From Hydractinia symbiolongicarpus (taxonomy: Eukaryota; Cnidaria; Hydrozoa; Anthoathecata; Hydractiniidae), in contig NC_079877.1 in NCBI RefSeq assembly GCF_029227915.1, positions 2,542,001-2,606,000 of the forward strand: a stretch of DNA of 64,000 nt. The letters are read 5' to 3'. A model generated the notes under the pieces. That model was not told the DNA's origin, did not search any database, and saw nothing but the letters and a program-made list of their open reading frames with translations. How positions within the stretch are numbered: position 1 is the stretch's first letter; every line of letters starts with the position of its first letter. Positions 57,160-64,000 of this stretch are shown here, in pieces. A program made the position numbers and the translations under genes.

Positions 57160-57224
57160 TGTTGATTGTTGGTTCACATTTAAAGATTTAAAGAGGGGAA
57201 AGGAGTTATACAAACAAATAAATG
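57160..57224 (+). other. Possible plus-strand first exon ending ATG|GTAAGT
   Basis: The leader ends aaataaATG (57222-57224), directly followed by the consensus donor GTAAGT (57225-57230). A strong acceptor (tttttttgtttgcag) ends at 57674. Reading on from that acceptor gives 46 further codons before a stop at about 57813, for a 47-residue product. Most of that frame lies inside a MITE-like insertion beginning at 57691. Either this is a short spliced transcript disturbed by the insertion, or the signals are coincidental. I do not recognise the peptide. The exon start is a guess from the TATA-like element. Confidence 0.3.
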
Positions 57225-57462
57225 GTAAGTCAGTTCTTTATTAATATTATTGATAAATAAACTTTTGGAATATTACAGTTTTATTGAGTATATAGCTACC
57301 TAGCTAGCAAAATGATTTTTATTTGCTGATATTGGCTTTTTCTCATTGTGAAGATTTTTGTTCTAAGAGAGCATTCTAAGACTGGTATTTTAATGTCTTG
57401 ATTATCCCCTAGAATGAATTATCCAGGAAGATGTGGATTTAAGGTAAAAATTCAATGGATAG

Positions 57463-57481
57463 TAGCTAGCTAGCTAGCTAT
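57463..57481. repeat. Short TAGC microsatellite
   Basis: Four to five copies of the self-complementary tetranucleotide TAGC/GCTA. A related tagctacctagctagc stretch lies at about 57292-57307. Between 57225 and 57690 I see nothing else beyond intron-like AT-rich sequence. Confidence 0.75.
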
Positions 57482-57690
57482 TATATAAGAAATGTAAAAT
57501 GGGCCATTTTGTGTAAGCTGTTGACCAGCCTATTCAAAATATTATTTTGAGTCTCTAGCTATATCTATTAATGCTAAAAAAATTATTTCAACCTTTACGC
57601 CACTTTTCTCTTTTAAGTGGACAGGTAAACAAATTATAACTATAATAATATATATTTTATTTTTTTGTTTGCAGACAAAAGTTAAATATA

Positions 57691-58160
57691 TTCTTGCGGT
57701 CGGAACGTTCTCCTTCGTTGCTCTCCGATGGGGTACAAAGTGGGCTTTTCACAGTCAAACCTTCACAATAGAAATCTTAAGTAAACAGAATTTACAAGCA
57801 AAACGGCGTTAAAATGTCACGAAATGGCAAAAATTAAGCAGTATCTAAAACATCTATATTATAATACCCGTATACGTCTGTCTGTCGCGCAAAATGGTAC
57901 CGCAAGTAGCGACACGCGTGCAATGCTGTATAAAAAGGACGAGCGAACCCGTGGATTTTTCCAACGGCCACCGACTAGTATTAAAGATTTGACTAAAAAA
58001 AAAGAATTCTTCGAAAAATCCAGTATTGTATTTATAAAGGTTTCGCTACAAAAACATTACGATTACGGCATTTGTACACCATTTCATAATGGCTGCTTAA
58101 TGTGAATACTGGCCCATGATTGGTTCAACCAGTATTATGATGCGAATCCGACCGCAAGAA
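57691..58160. mobile_element. MITE-like element, 470 bp, 14 bp terminal inverted repeats, TA target duplication
   Basis: TTCTTGCGGTCGGA at 57691-57704 is the exact reverse complement of TCCGACCGCAAGAA at 58147-58160. Both ends are flanked by TA (57689-57690 and 58161-58162). This fits a short non-autonomous DNA transposon using a TA target. The ends do not match the CAGT start typical of Tc1/mariner, so I leave the superfamily open. An inner perfect 8 bp inverted repeat, AATACTGG (105-112 past 58000) and CCAGTATT (129-136 past 58000), sits near the right end. The interior holds a 93-codon plus-strand frame (57824-58105) that I do not recognise and regard as chance. Confidence 0.65.
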
Positions 58161-58162
58161 TA

Positions 58163-58362
58163 GAAAGGTGTGACTTTTTACTGCCTGTCAATTATTCAAA
58201 TTTTTCCTGTATGTAACTGCGCTACATTTTGTTCAAAACGTCTCTCCACTGTAAATTAAAGATTATATGCTCATATATATAATATAATATAATTTGCAAC
58301 AACGCAACAATTCTTAAAAAAAAATTTCTACTGGGCAAAAATTGACTCTGTTATGATTTGTT
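58163..58362. other. AT-rich interval, probable 3' untranslated region of the minus-strand gene
   Basis: This interval follows the stop codon of the long gene model on the minus strand. It contains an AT dinucleotide-rich stretch (about 58275-58292). I see no canonical AATAAA on the minus strand; only TATAAA overlapping the stop codon could act as a weak poly(A) signal. No coding potential was noted. Confidence 0.45.
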
Positions 58363-59080
58363 TTATAAATCAAGTTCCTTTTTTAAGGCAGCACAATATT
58401 TTAATAATGTTAAAATATTTTTGTATTTTGCCAACTCATTCTCACTTTTTGGGATCATTGACAATGCTGTGCTGTTTGTGCCAATGCAGCTCAACTCCAA
58501 GTTCTTTAATTTCTTTTTTATATTTTCCTCTGCCAATTTTAACTTCACCTCAACTTCTGCTATAATTTGCAGGTATTTTTCTTTTGCTAATTGACATGGA
58601 TTAGCCTTCATTTCCTTTCTGGTTTTATTGTACTGGTATATTAGTGGAATGTCCCCAATAACAGCTTTCATCATGAGAGAAGTTCTTGACAGCTCAGAAG
58701 TGGATGATGAGGTGGGACATAGAGGTGGTTGGAATTTAAAACCTGTAATGTTTTCTTGTTTTTTTTGTGTTTCAGGTGATGAGATATTGGTAGCATTCTT
58801 ATAAATTGGTGATAATTGATGCAGGGGAGTATTTAAATTGGTTGCAGAAACAGCATGTGGTGTTGAAGCAACTTGTGGCGGAAATAAGGAGGTTGGTGTT
58901 AAGTTGTTTTCAGTGCTAGTAGTGGTAGTATTGTGTTTGTTAGCTTTTGGAGTTGTGATTGGACTTTCTACGTAATTTTCAAATCTTTTTAAACTTTTCA
59001 GTACCATCTTTTTGTCATCTTTTCCAGTTACTTTCAACGCAGGTACACAATGCTTATTAACTAAGCATTTTTCCCACAAT
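58363..59080 (-). CDS. Exon 9 (codons 997-1235), linker and C-terminal coiled coil
   Basis: The acceptor is ataccttTag|ATTGTGG and the stop is TAA at 58363-58365. It encodes LWEKCLVNKHCVP, then a Thr/Ser/Pro/Asn-rich low-complexity linker (about 1038-1127). The end is Lys/Glu/Leu-rich with a predicted coiled coil from about 1158. The alternative is a separate single-exon gene starting at the ATG at 59130 (254 residues). I prefer the exon model because the phase matches and the Trp-Cys-Pro spacing continues the exon 8 motif. Confidence 0.6.
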
Positions 59081-62000
59081 CTAAAGGTATAACAGTTACA
59101 CATATAAAATATACATACATTCTCAGCCATTATATGCACAATGGTAAGGGTGTGCAGAAATTACCATGATTCTTCGTTCATGGTAATTTCTTATTCATTA
59201 TTTTCAAAAAGTTTTATGTACCTTACATCTAGTTTTTGTACGCAAATAAAGAAAGTATTGTAAGCGAAATATTTTGACATCAGATTTGTAATAATCAAAA
59301 TAGGTATATATACAAAGGAAAATGACAGTTAATAAACTTTGTAAATTTTTTTGAAAGGTTAAACAATGTCAAAGTATTATAAAAATTGTTGATAATATAA
59401 TTTAGCACCAAATAGTAAAATTAAGACACTTGAAGTTTTAAAATGTTTTATTATTTTAAATTGCTTGCATCAACATTGCTAGGTACTGCAAGAAAGAGCT
59501 AAATGTGAACACCGTTGAAGGTATTGTTCTTCCTCTTTTAGTGTTGACGATCGATAATGATGAAGAATCAAGGAACTGTCACCAGGTAGAGAATCAACAC
59601 TTTTAAATATAATTCCATCACTGGTTTCTTCCCACCATTTATGTGAATCCAATAGAAAGTCAGCTATTCTTTTCAAAAAGCATTCATGATCATTTGGATA
59701 TTTCTCTATCCAAAATAATGGTATCACGGTCCCTGTTATAAAAATACTACACAATAATATTAAGCAAAAAAACGCATTTTATATTTTTTATAAATAATAG
59801 AACTATTGCTGTTTTCTTCATTAATGTAAATACTTCAGCCATAGCAATCTAAAAATTAGGGCGACGTCAATTTTAATTTCACCATCATTTCATGGCAGTT
59901 GATTAGTTGATTGAAAGGACGTTCTGTTCTATGTAACCAGAGCACAAATAACATAATCTTTTTTATATATTAAATGAAAAAAACAAAGTATAAAGTCAAA
60001 ACGTAAAATATCGATAGAACATTGGGTAAAATATAGAACCTACCTGTTGAATGTCTCTGTATTCTTTGGGAAAGTTCCTCAAATGATTTATCTTTGCTCA
60101 CTGCATTTTGGCCTGCACCTAATTTTATTGCGGCTTGCATTCTGATCAGGGCATTACATATGATGTTTTCTGGATGGTTATTTGATGTAAGTTTAGTTAC
60201 GGTCTTGATGGGATTAAAACTAGCCTCTTCTTTTTCAGTGTTGGCTGTACGACCAGAAACAAGACGTAGCTGTGTGCCAGAATGTCTGATAATTGAATGG
60301 TAATACACACCAAAAAATTTCCTCTTTGTCAGTGATGTTAATTTACCACGGATATGGAGTTTTATCAACATGGCGTGGTGGTGTGTTGCAATTATCAAAT
60401 GCAGAATACTTGGCATACTTCTTCTATTTGCTGGCAAGTACAATATTTCCTGGATCTTTGAAAGTGAGATCAGCAGTTTCAATGCAAAGTGGCCTAATAA
60501 CAAGAAAAGACTAGTTTATACATTGGTGTAAGTTATATTTGTTATGTTTCTTTTGGTCCCATATTCAGGTGCAACTAAATCTTCAGATAATAATACTGTA
60601 GCCCTAATTTAGAAATATAGTAAATATTTACCTTCTAAATTTTTTAATGCCCAATTTGTTACGATCAGCAGGCTTCTTCTGTAATCAGAGGCATTTTTTG
60701 CTTCCTTGTTATTAAACGAAGCCTCAATTATTTCTAATAAAGTCTTCTTCTTTGCACCTACATGATGTGGAAGCTCACAGTAGATATTTTTAATGTAGTT
60801 TGACACATCATGCAAAGGTTCATTATTTAATATCTCGTATCCCTCAAGGTTGAGCTCACTCAAAGATCTATGGGACTTCCCAAACATGAGGGCTGGCAAC
60901 CTTTGAATTCCATGCATTTCCTCTTGAAGCAAGTTGTTTAACTCCTTTGTAGGGAGATCACAGGAGAACTTTATTTTTCGTTGATGAAGTTCATTTATCA
61001 GCTCATGCTTCTTCAATCCATTGTGTAACTTTACTGCTCCACTTTTAAGTTTATTACATGATTCGACAGAAGATAAAGCATGACTGACCCGATCTTGCAA
61101 GGACAGATGTTGTTGTTTAAAAGTATGTACAAGACTGCTAACACAATCAGCGTGTACAGAGCATGAATGGCAAAAAAAATTGCCACCTTTTTGCTGCCCA
61201 GCTTCAAATGCCGCTGCGGGACTGTCACCCTTGAAAAATCTCATTACATCAGTTATACCATGTCCAACACTTTTCCTCATTTCTATGATATCTTTGCAGC
61301 GTTCATTTGAATATAAAAGCTGCTGGTCAGTTGCAGGACATCTGGCCAAAATGTAAAACTCCGGCTTTTCAATCACAGCTTGCACATTTATTTTTGTTTT
61401 AGTATTTTTCATATACTCGTCATCTGTGAGAAATAACGCAGGGTCGTACATACATGCAACAAGCATGAGGACATGGCTGTGGCTAGCTATAGATGACCCA
61501 TCATGCCAAAACATCAAATGACGCCTCCTTTCAAAACACTTCAAGGTATGTACATACTCTTCTGAAGGCATTTGTTCACTGAACTCGTTAATTCTTTTTA
61601 AGTTAAGAATCAATTCTTCTTGTGTCATGTTTTCATAATCCTTATCAGATCTTAGTCGCATAAATGGCAAATGCTTTTCCAACATGTTTTTTCTTATTTC
61701 TGTTAAAGGCATTTTCCGTCCACTAACCTCAACAGTTTCATGTATTATCTTGTCTTCTTTTAAAATTGCTTTGGTGAATGACTGTGGCACAATCAGATCT
61801 CCAAGTGAGTATTCCCCTGTGGTTATTTTATCTTTTAGTTTTTCATTAACTTCTTTGTTTGTTGTTTCCACGGGAAAGGACATGTTCTTAAAGTTAGGGA
61901 TGTCCAGTCTAAAAAAATTGTGTCACTTTTAAATAAATTGTTGCTGTGCAAACCTGCTAGATTAAAAAAAAGACTACACAAGAACTAGAATTATTGATTT

Positions 62001-63600
62001 TAGCAGTTTCTAAAAATGTGTGATTCCGATGTATAATAATACTAACTTCCGTTTTTTTCTTCTCACTTTAGTAAATTCAGTGCTAAGTTGGTTTGCTGTT
62101 ACACAGTTTCGAAACCTGGTCAAATTGCATCCATTGTTAATTAGCAGTTCTTTTAAAACTTGCCCACAGTTTTGTGGTTGAATACCTGAATATAGATACT
62201 AAATTGGTAAGTTAACTTGCTACATGATAAAAAGATCTTACAAGCATGACGTTCAAAAACGTGGAGTTACAAACCACAAATTTTCATGTCTGCTATCGAA
62301 ACCAATTTATTGAAAAGGAAATAGATAACCACGTTTTTGTATAAGAACATGCAAGACCACATCAAGTTTTATAAAATAATTAAAAATCGAAGGGAGACTG
62401 ACCATTACTATTAACTAATTTATGTCGTCTTGCTAAATCGCTAAAATTAATCTGATGTCCTTCTGGATAATTGTTGATTTCTTCCAAACATTCGCTTTTG
62501 CTCCACTCGAAGTTTTCCAGCTGTCCGGTGTGGCTATGAGGTCTTTTAAGGCCCTTGAAAATTAAATAAATTTATTGATATTGGTATTATCATTACCTGA
62601 ACAATATCATTCCGACAATTGAAACAGCATTCTTTACCTGTGTAATTTTTGCGACATTGTCATTTGTCCGTCTTACAGCATCGATTTTGCTTTCAAAGCT
62701 TAAATGCGACCGCAGTTTATCTCTGTTTCGTAACGAGATAGGTACTCCATAAGCACTAAAGAACAAGCAAAAAACAAACTTTTTAATGTTGCTTAATTTA
62801 TATTTTAGATTAAGTATGCCGACTGTTATGTACTTATTGATTTTGGTCTAAATTAACAACAAACTTCATACCGTTCAACAGGTGTTTCCGCCCACTGATG
62901 CTCAATATCTTTTTTCGCTGTGCGCAAAAGACATCGTTTATCGCTCTCCTTTTTCTCCAGCAACATTGTTTCAAACTGGGATGTAAACGAACTCTCGAAT
63001 CTTGATGCAAATTCGTCATTAAGTCCGTTTACAGCTTCTGTCATTCGATTCTACGCGTAAAGCAAATAATTCACATATATTTATTTAAATACTTTGTAAA
63101 TTTGTATAGATTATATATAATTATATAAAATATAACAGCCAAACCTTCATTTCCTTTTCCCTGAATAAGCCACTCCTCTCTGCTTTTATTTTAAACGAGT
63201 TTTTTTTCGCGGGAAATAACGCCAAAAACTGTTTAAAACTTTCTTGACAACCAAGACAGTTCTGAAGGCTGTGTGTCTTTCTCTTCTCCACTGATAAATT
63301 AAGCCAAGCTTTAAGCGAGAAGCATTCTAGCAACTTATTTCTTAAAGCAGTATGACGTTTCGCTAACCCTCGTACATTTTCAACGATTTTAGGGAAGTTG
63401 CGTGTAAAAGTGTTGTAGTCCACTCCGGTCACCAATTCACTATATTTTTCTTTTAGTTCGTTGAACTTGTGTTTGAATACACGTCCGTTATATACCTTTT
63501 TGTTTTCATTATCTTGTTCTTTTAAAGGCGTGTCTTTTGTCAAAATAACATACGCTCCGATTTTAACAAAGCCACAGCAGAGCGGATCAACGACAGACAT
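58363..63600 (-). CDS. Nine-exon gene for a 1235-residue DNA-binding-like protein, uncharacterised family
   Basis: The coding exons on the minus strand are 63600-63145, 63050-62872, 62755-62638, 62553-62403, 62185-62047, 61908-60632, 60493-60044, 59732-59513 and 59080-58363. All introns are GT-AG (84-432 bp), every phase matches, and the total is 3708 nt. The start is the ATG at 63600; the open frame extends further only through a GTG codon. The protein shows CLGC (115-118), an HTH-like segment (about 280-318: INFSDLARRHKL, then NCGQVLKELL) and a basic patch RRKKRK (343-348). These are followed by FWHDGS (D484), FFKGD (D576), a CxxCxxHxxC cluster (C594, C597, H600, C603), a SAP-like helix pair (about 642-678), LHD (D715), WW (956-957), a Ser/Thr/Asn-rich linker (about 1038-1127) and a coiled coil to the end. 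From memory it resembles a multi-copy uncharacterised family of cnidarians and sponges. A transposase origin is inference. No gene name is justified. Confidence 0.75.
59156..59191. other. Perfect 14 bp hairpin in the last intron
   Basis: AGAAATTACCATGA (59156-59169) and TCATGGTAATTTCT (59178-59191) are exact reverse complements around an 8 nt loop. It lies in intron 8 on the minus strand, just upstream of the alternative ATG at 59130. It could be an RNA structure or a small foldback remnant. Confidence 0.8.
59447..59452 (-). terminator. Poly(A) signal AATAAA inside intron 8
   Basis: On the minus strand AATAAA lies about 30 nt after the in-frame TAG (59479-59481) reached if exon 8 is not spliced. 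Use of this site would give a truncated mRNA without the linker and coiled coil. The match is exact; use is inferred. Confidence 0.5.
59513..59732 (-). CDS. Exon 8 (codons 924-996 and part of 997)
   Basis: The acceptor is ttttataacag|GGACCG. It contains KRIADFLL, the WW pair (956-957) and LHHYRSSTLKEEEQYL. The donor CAACG|GTGTTC is weak but gives phase 2, which joins to exon 9 and yields YLQRLWEKC...VP, a continuation consistent with the family as I remember it. If not spliced, the frame ends at TAG 59479-59481, giving a 1007-residue protein. Confidence 0.65.
60044..60493 (-). CDS. Exon 7 (codons 774-924)
   Basis: The acceptor is cttgttattag|GCCACT and the donor TCAACAG|GTAGGT, phase 1 in and 1 out. 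It encodes a helical segment with the motif RLVSGRTANTEKEEA and NNHPENIICNALIRMQAA. In my recollection this stretch is also well conserved in the cnidarian family. The plus-strand open frames over this interval are antisense shadows. Confidence 0.78.
60632..61908 (-). CDS. Exon 6 (codons 348-774), central core with CxxCxxHxxC and SAP-like segment
   Basis: This is the largest exon at 1277 nt. The acceptor is tttttttag|ACTGGAC and the donor GAAG|GTAAAT. It carries FWHDGSS (D484), a GD in a Gly/Phe-rich stretch (D576) that precedes GQQKGGNFF, and the metal-type cluster CHSCSVHADC (594-603). It also carries a SAP-like GLKKHELINELHQRKI segment and EPLHDVSNYIKN with D715. The order acidic residue, acidic residue, CxxC insert, LHD resembles RNase H-fold transposases of the CACTA-like type in outline. 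That is an inference and is unproven. Confidence 0.82.
62047..62185 (-). CDS. Exon 5 (codons 302-348), HTH-like second half and basic patch
   Basis: The acceptor is tatattcag|GTATTC and the donor CGGAA|GTTAGT, phase 1 in and 2 out. It encodes NCGQVLKELLINNG, a probable second helix of the HTH-like unit, and ends in VRRKKRK, a likely nuclear localisation or DNA-backbone contact patch. Confidence 0.7.
62403..62553 (-). CDS. Exon 4 (codons 252-301 and part of 302), HTH-like first half
   Basis: The acceptor is ttttcaag|GGCCTT and the donor AGTAATG|GTCAGT, phase 1 out. The segment WSKSECLEEI followed by EGHQINFSDLARRHKL has the spacing of a small helix-turn-helix DNA-binding unit, which continues in exon 5. 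Domain assignment is by pattern only. Confidence 0.7.
62638..62755 (-). CDS. Exon 3 (codons 212-251)
   Basis: The acceptor is tgttctttag|TGCTT and the donor ACACAG|GTAAAG. The 118 nt exon completes the split Arg codon and ends in phase 0. It encodes a basic segment including SLRNRDKLRSHL. It is too short for a long open frame and was found from splice sites and phase. Confidence 0.7.
62872..63050 (-). CDS. Exon 2 (codons 153-211 and part of 212)
   Basis: The acceptor is cgcgtag|AATCGA and the donor GAACG|GTATGA. Entry is in phase 0 and exit in phase 2. It encodes a charged, probably helical stretch around EFASRFESSFTSQFETMLL. Without splicing the frame hits a stop 13 nt past the donor, at about 62853, which supports the junction. 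Confidence 0.72.
63145..63600 (-). CDS. Exon 1 (codons 1-152)
   Basis: Starts at ATG 63600 in the context tataaaATG and ends at AAG|GTTTGG, phase 0. It encodes a Lys/Glu-rich N-terminal region with a CLGC pair at residues 115-118 and no signal peptide or clear domain. The frame stays open upstream to a GTG at 63633, which is not a likely animal start. The exon also contains the sequence ttcgcgggaaa (63207-63217), an E2F-type match within coding sequence. Confidence 0.75.
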
Positions 63601-63645
63601 TTTATAGTGAACGCCACCAAAACGCTTGTGCACCGCCGTGTTTAT

Positions 63646-63676
63646 TTTCCCGCCTAAATTATTTATTTTTTGGCGC
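63646..63676. promoter_or_regulatory. Two E2F-type sites upstream of the gene
   Basis: TTTCCCGC (63646-63653) and TTTGGCGC (63669-63676) both fit TTTSSCGC exactly and lie 46-76 bp upstream of the start codon at 63600. This would suit cell-cycle-linked expression. Such 8-mers can occur by chance, but two in 31 bp of AT-rich DNA is notable. Confidence 0.4.
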
Positions 63677-63697
63677 CCCTGATATTACTGAAACCTT

Positions 63698-63791
63698 ATT
63701 GGGTGGAATAGCCGATTCTTATTCGTTGTCCGGCGATTTTATGTCTGCGTTTATTTTTTCGCAACATACATTCAATCAAAATGTGCATTGG
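63698..63791 (-). promoter_or_regulatory. Two inverted CCAAT-type boxes
   Basis: ATTGG occurs at 63698-63702 and 63787-63791 on the plus strand, giving CCAAT on the minus strand about 100 and 190 bp upstream of the gene start. With the E2F-type pair they suggest a TATA-less promoter. Confidence 0.35.
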
Positions 63792-63830
63792 CTACATTAA
63801 AGCTACTTCGTCCCTGTGCAACCTTTGAAA

Positions 63831-63858
63831 ATGGCTGCTAAAAACAATTCAAATCTTG
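63831..63858 (+). other. Possible first coding exon of a divergent plus-strand gene
   Basis: The context gaaaATGGCTGCT is a good start context. Nine codons later CTTG|GTAATA could be a splice donor (63859-63860). Otherwise the frame stops after 14 codons. If real, the gene continues beyond the window and shares a 230 bp head-to-head promoter with the minus-strand gene. Evidence is weak. Confidence 0.25.
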
Positions 63859-64000
63859 GTAATAAAACAACATAAGAAAATTAAAAGTGCAGTACAAATT
63901 TAAGTTAACAAATAATTTATTTATTTATTTAATAAAAACGTGATTAGCCTAATAGTTGCTAAAAAAATAAAGCTAGGAGATCATTAGGTAAAAAAAATTA
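63859..64000. other. AT-rich tail with a TTTA tract
   Basis: A short (TTTA)n tract lies at about 63917-63932. I see no coding potential or other recognisable element up to the window edge. Confidence 0.6.

Noticed and set aside
57824-58105. 93-codon plus-strand frame as a gene
   Set aside because: It begins with ATG but lies wholly inside the MITE-like element, has no recognisable motif and no clear regulatory context.
58353-58594. Plus-strand frames of 70 and 78 codons rich in Phe and Leu
   Set aside because: They are the complement of the Lys/Glu-rich coiled-coil coding sequence in exon 9, which explains the hydrophobic composition.
60094-60514. Plus-strand frames of 69 and 73 codons
   Set aside because: They are antisense to exon 7 of a gene supported by nine phase-consistent exons.
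61031-61228. Minus-strand 65-codon frame
   Set aside because: It overlaps exon 6 in another frame.
58160-64000. Terminal inverted repeats flanking the nine-exon gene
   Set aside because: Comparing sequence left of 58363 with the reverse complement of sequence right of 63600 by eye showed no convincing match. The element ends, if any, may lie outside the window.
56975-64000. tRNA, rRNA or telomeric repeats
   Set aside because: No cloverleaf with A/B boxes, rRNA core sequence or TTAGGG-type tract was seen.

Overview
The window is eukaryotic nuclear DNA, most likely from an early-branching animal. I lean towards a cnidarian, possibly a hydrozoan. The evidence is AT-rich sequence, a multi-exon gene with short AT-rich GT-AG introns, and a protein that (from memory, not from a search) resembles a large uncharacterised multi-copy family of cnidarians and sponges. 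Nothing looks bacterial or viral.

Bases 1 to about 56974 are one uninterrupted satellite array. The monomer is about 372 bp, all copies are in one orientation, there are about 153 copies, and the array runs off the left edge of the window. I saw no transposon, gene or inversion inside it. The monomers fall into several sequence classes. These are arranged in nested duplications with offsets of about 371, 745, 1117, 1862, 2234, 2487 and 2608 bp, and also 8.1, 9.7 and 10.4 kb. Very recent tandem duplications (40186-43911, 45.0-46.5 kb, 51.74-52.48 kb) sit beside more diverged stretches. Short open frames inside the monomers are incidental.

The array stops abruptly at 56974. A CpG-rich 150 bp flank with a 12 bp palindrome follows. 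Next come a TATA-like element with a possible plus-strand first exon (ATG followed directly by GTAAGT), and a 470 bp MITE-like element with 14 bp terminal inverted repeats and TA target duplications (57691-58160).

The rest of the window (58363-63600) is one minus-strand gene, which I reconstruct as nine exons. All splice phases agree and give 1235 codons plus a stop. The protein has an N-terminal Lys-rich region, a helix-turn-helix-like segment, a basic patch, a large core with conserved-looking Asp residues, a CxxCxxHxxC zinc-type cluster and a SAP-like segment, then a Trp-rich segment, a Ser/Thr/Asn-rich linker and a C-terminal coiled coil. It looks like a DNA-binding, perhaps transposase-derived protein of unknown function. 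A shorter isoform ending in intron 8 (stop at 59479, AATAAA at 59447-59452) is possible. Upstream, 63600-63831 may be a divergent promoter with two E2F-type and two CCAAT-type sites.
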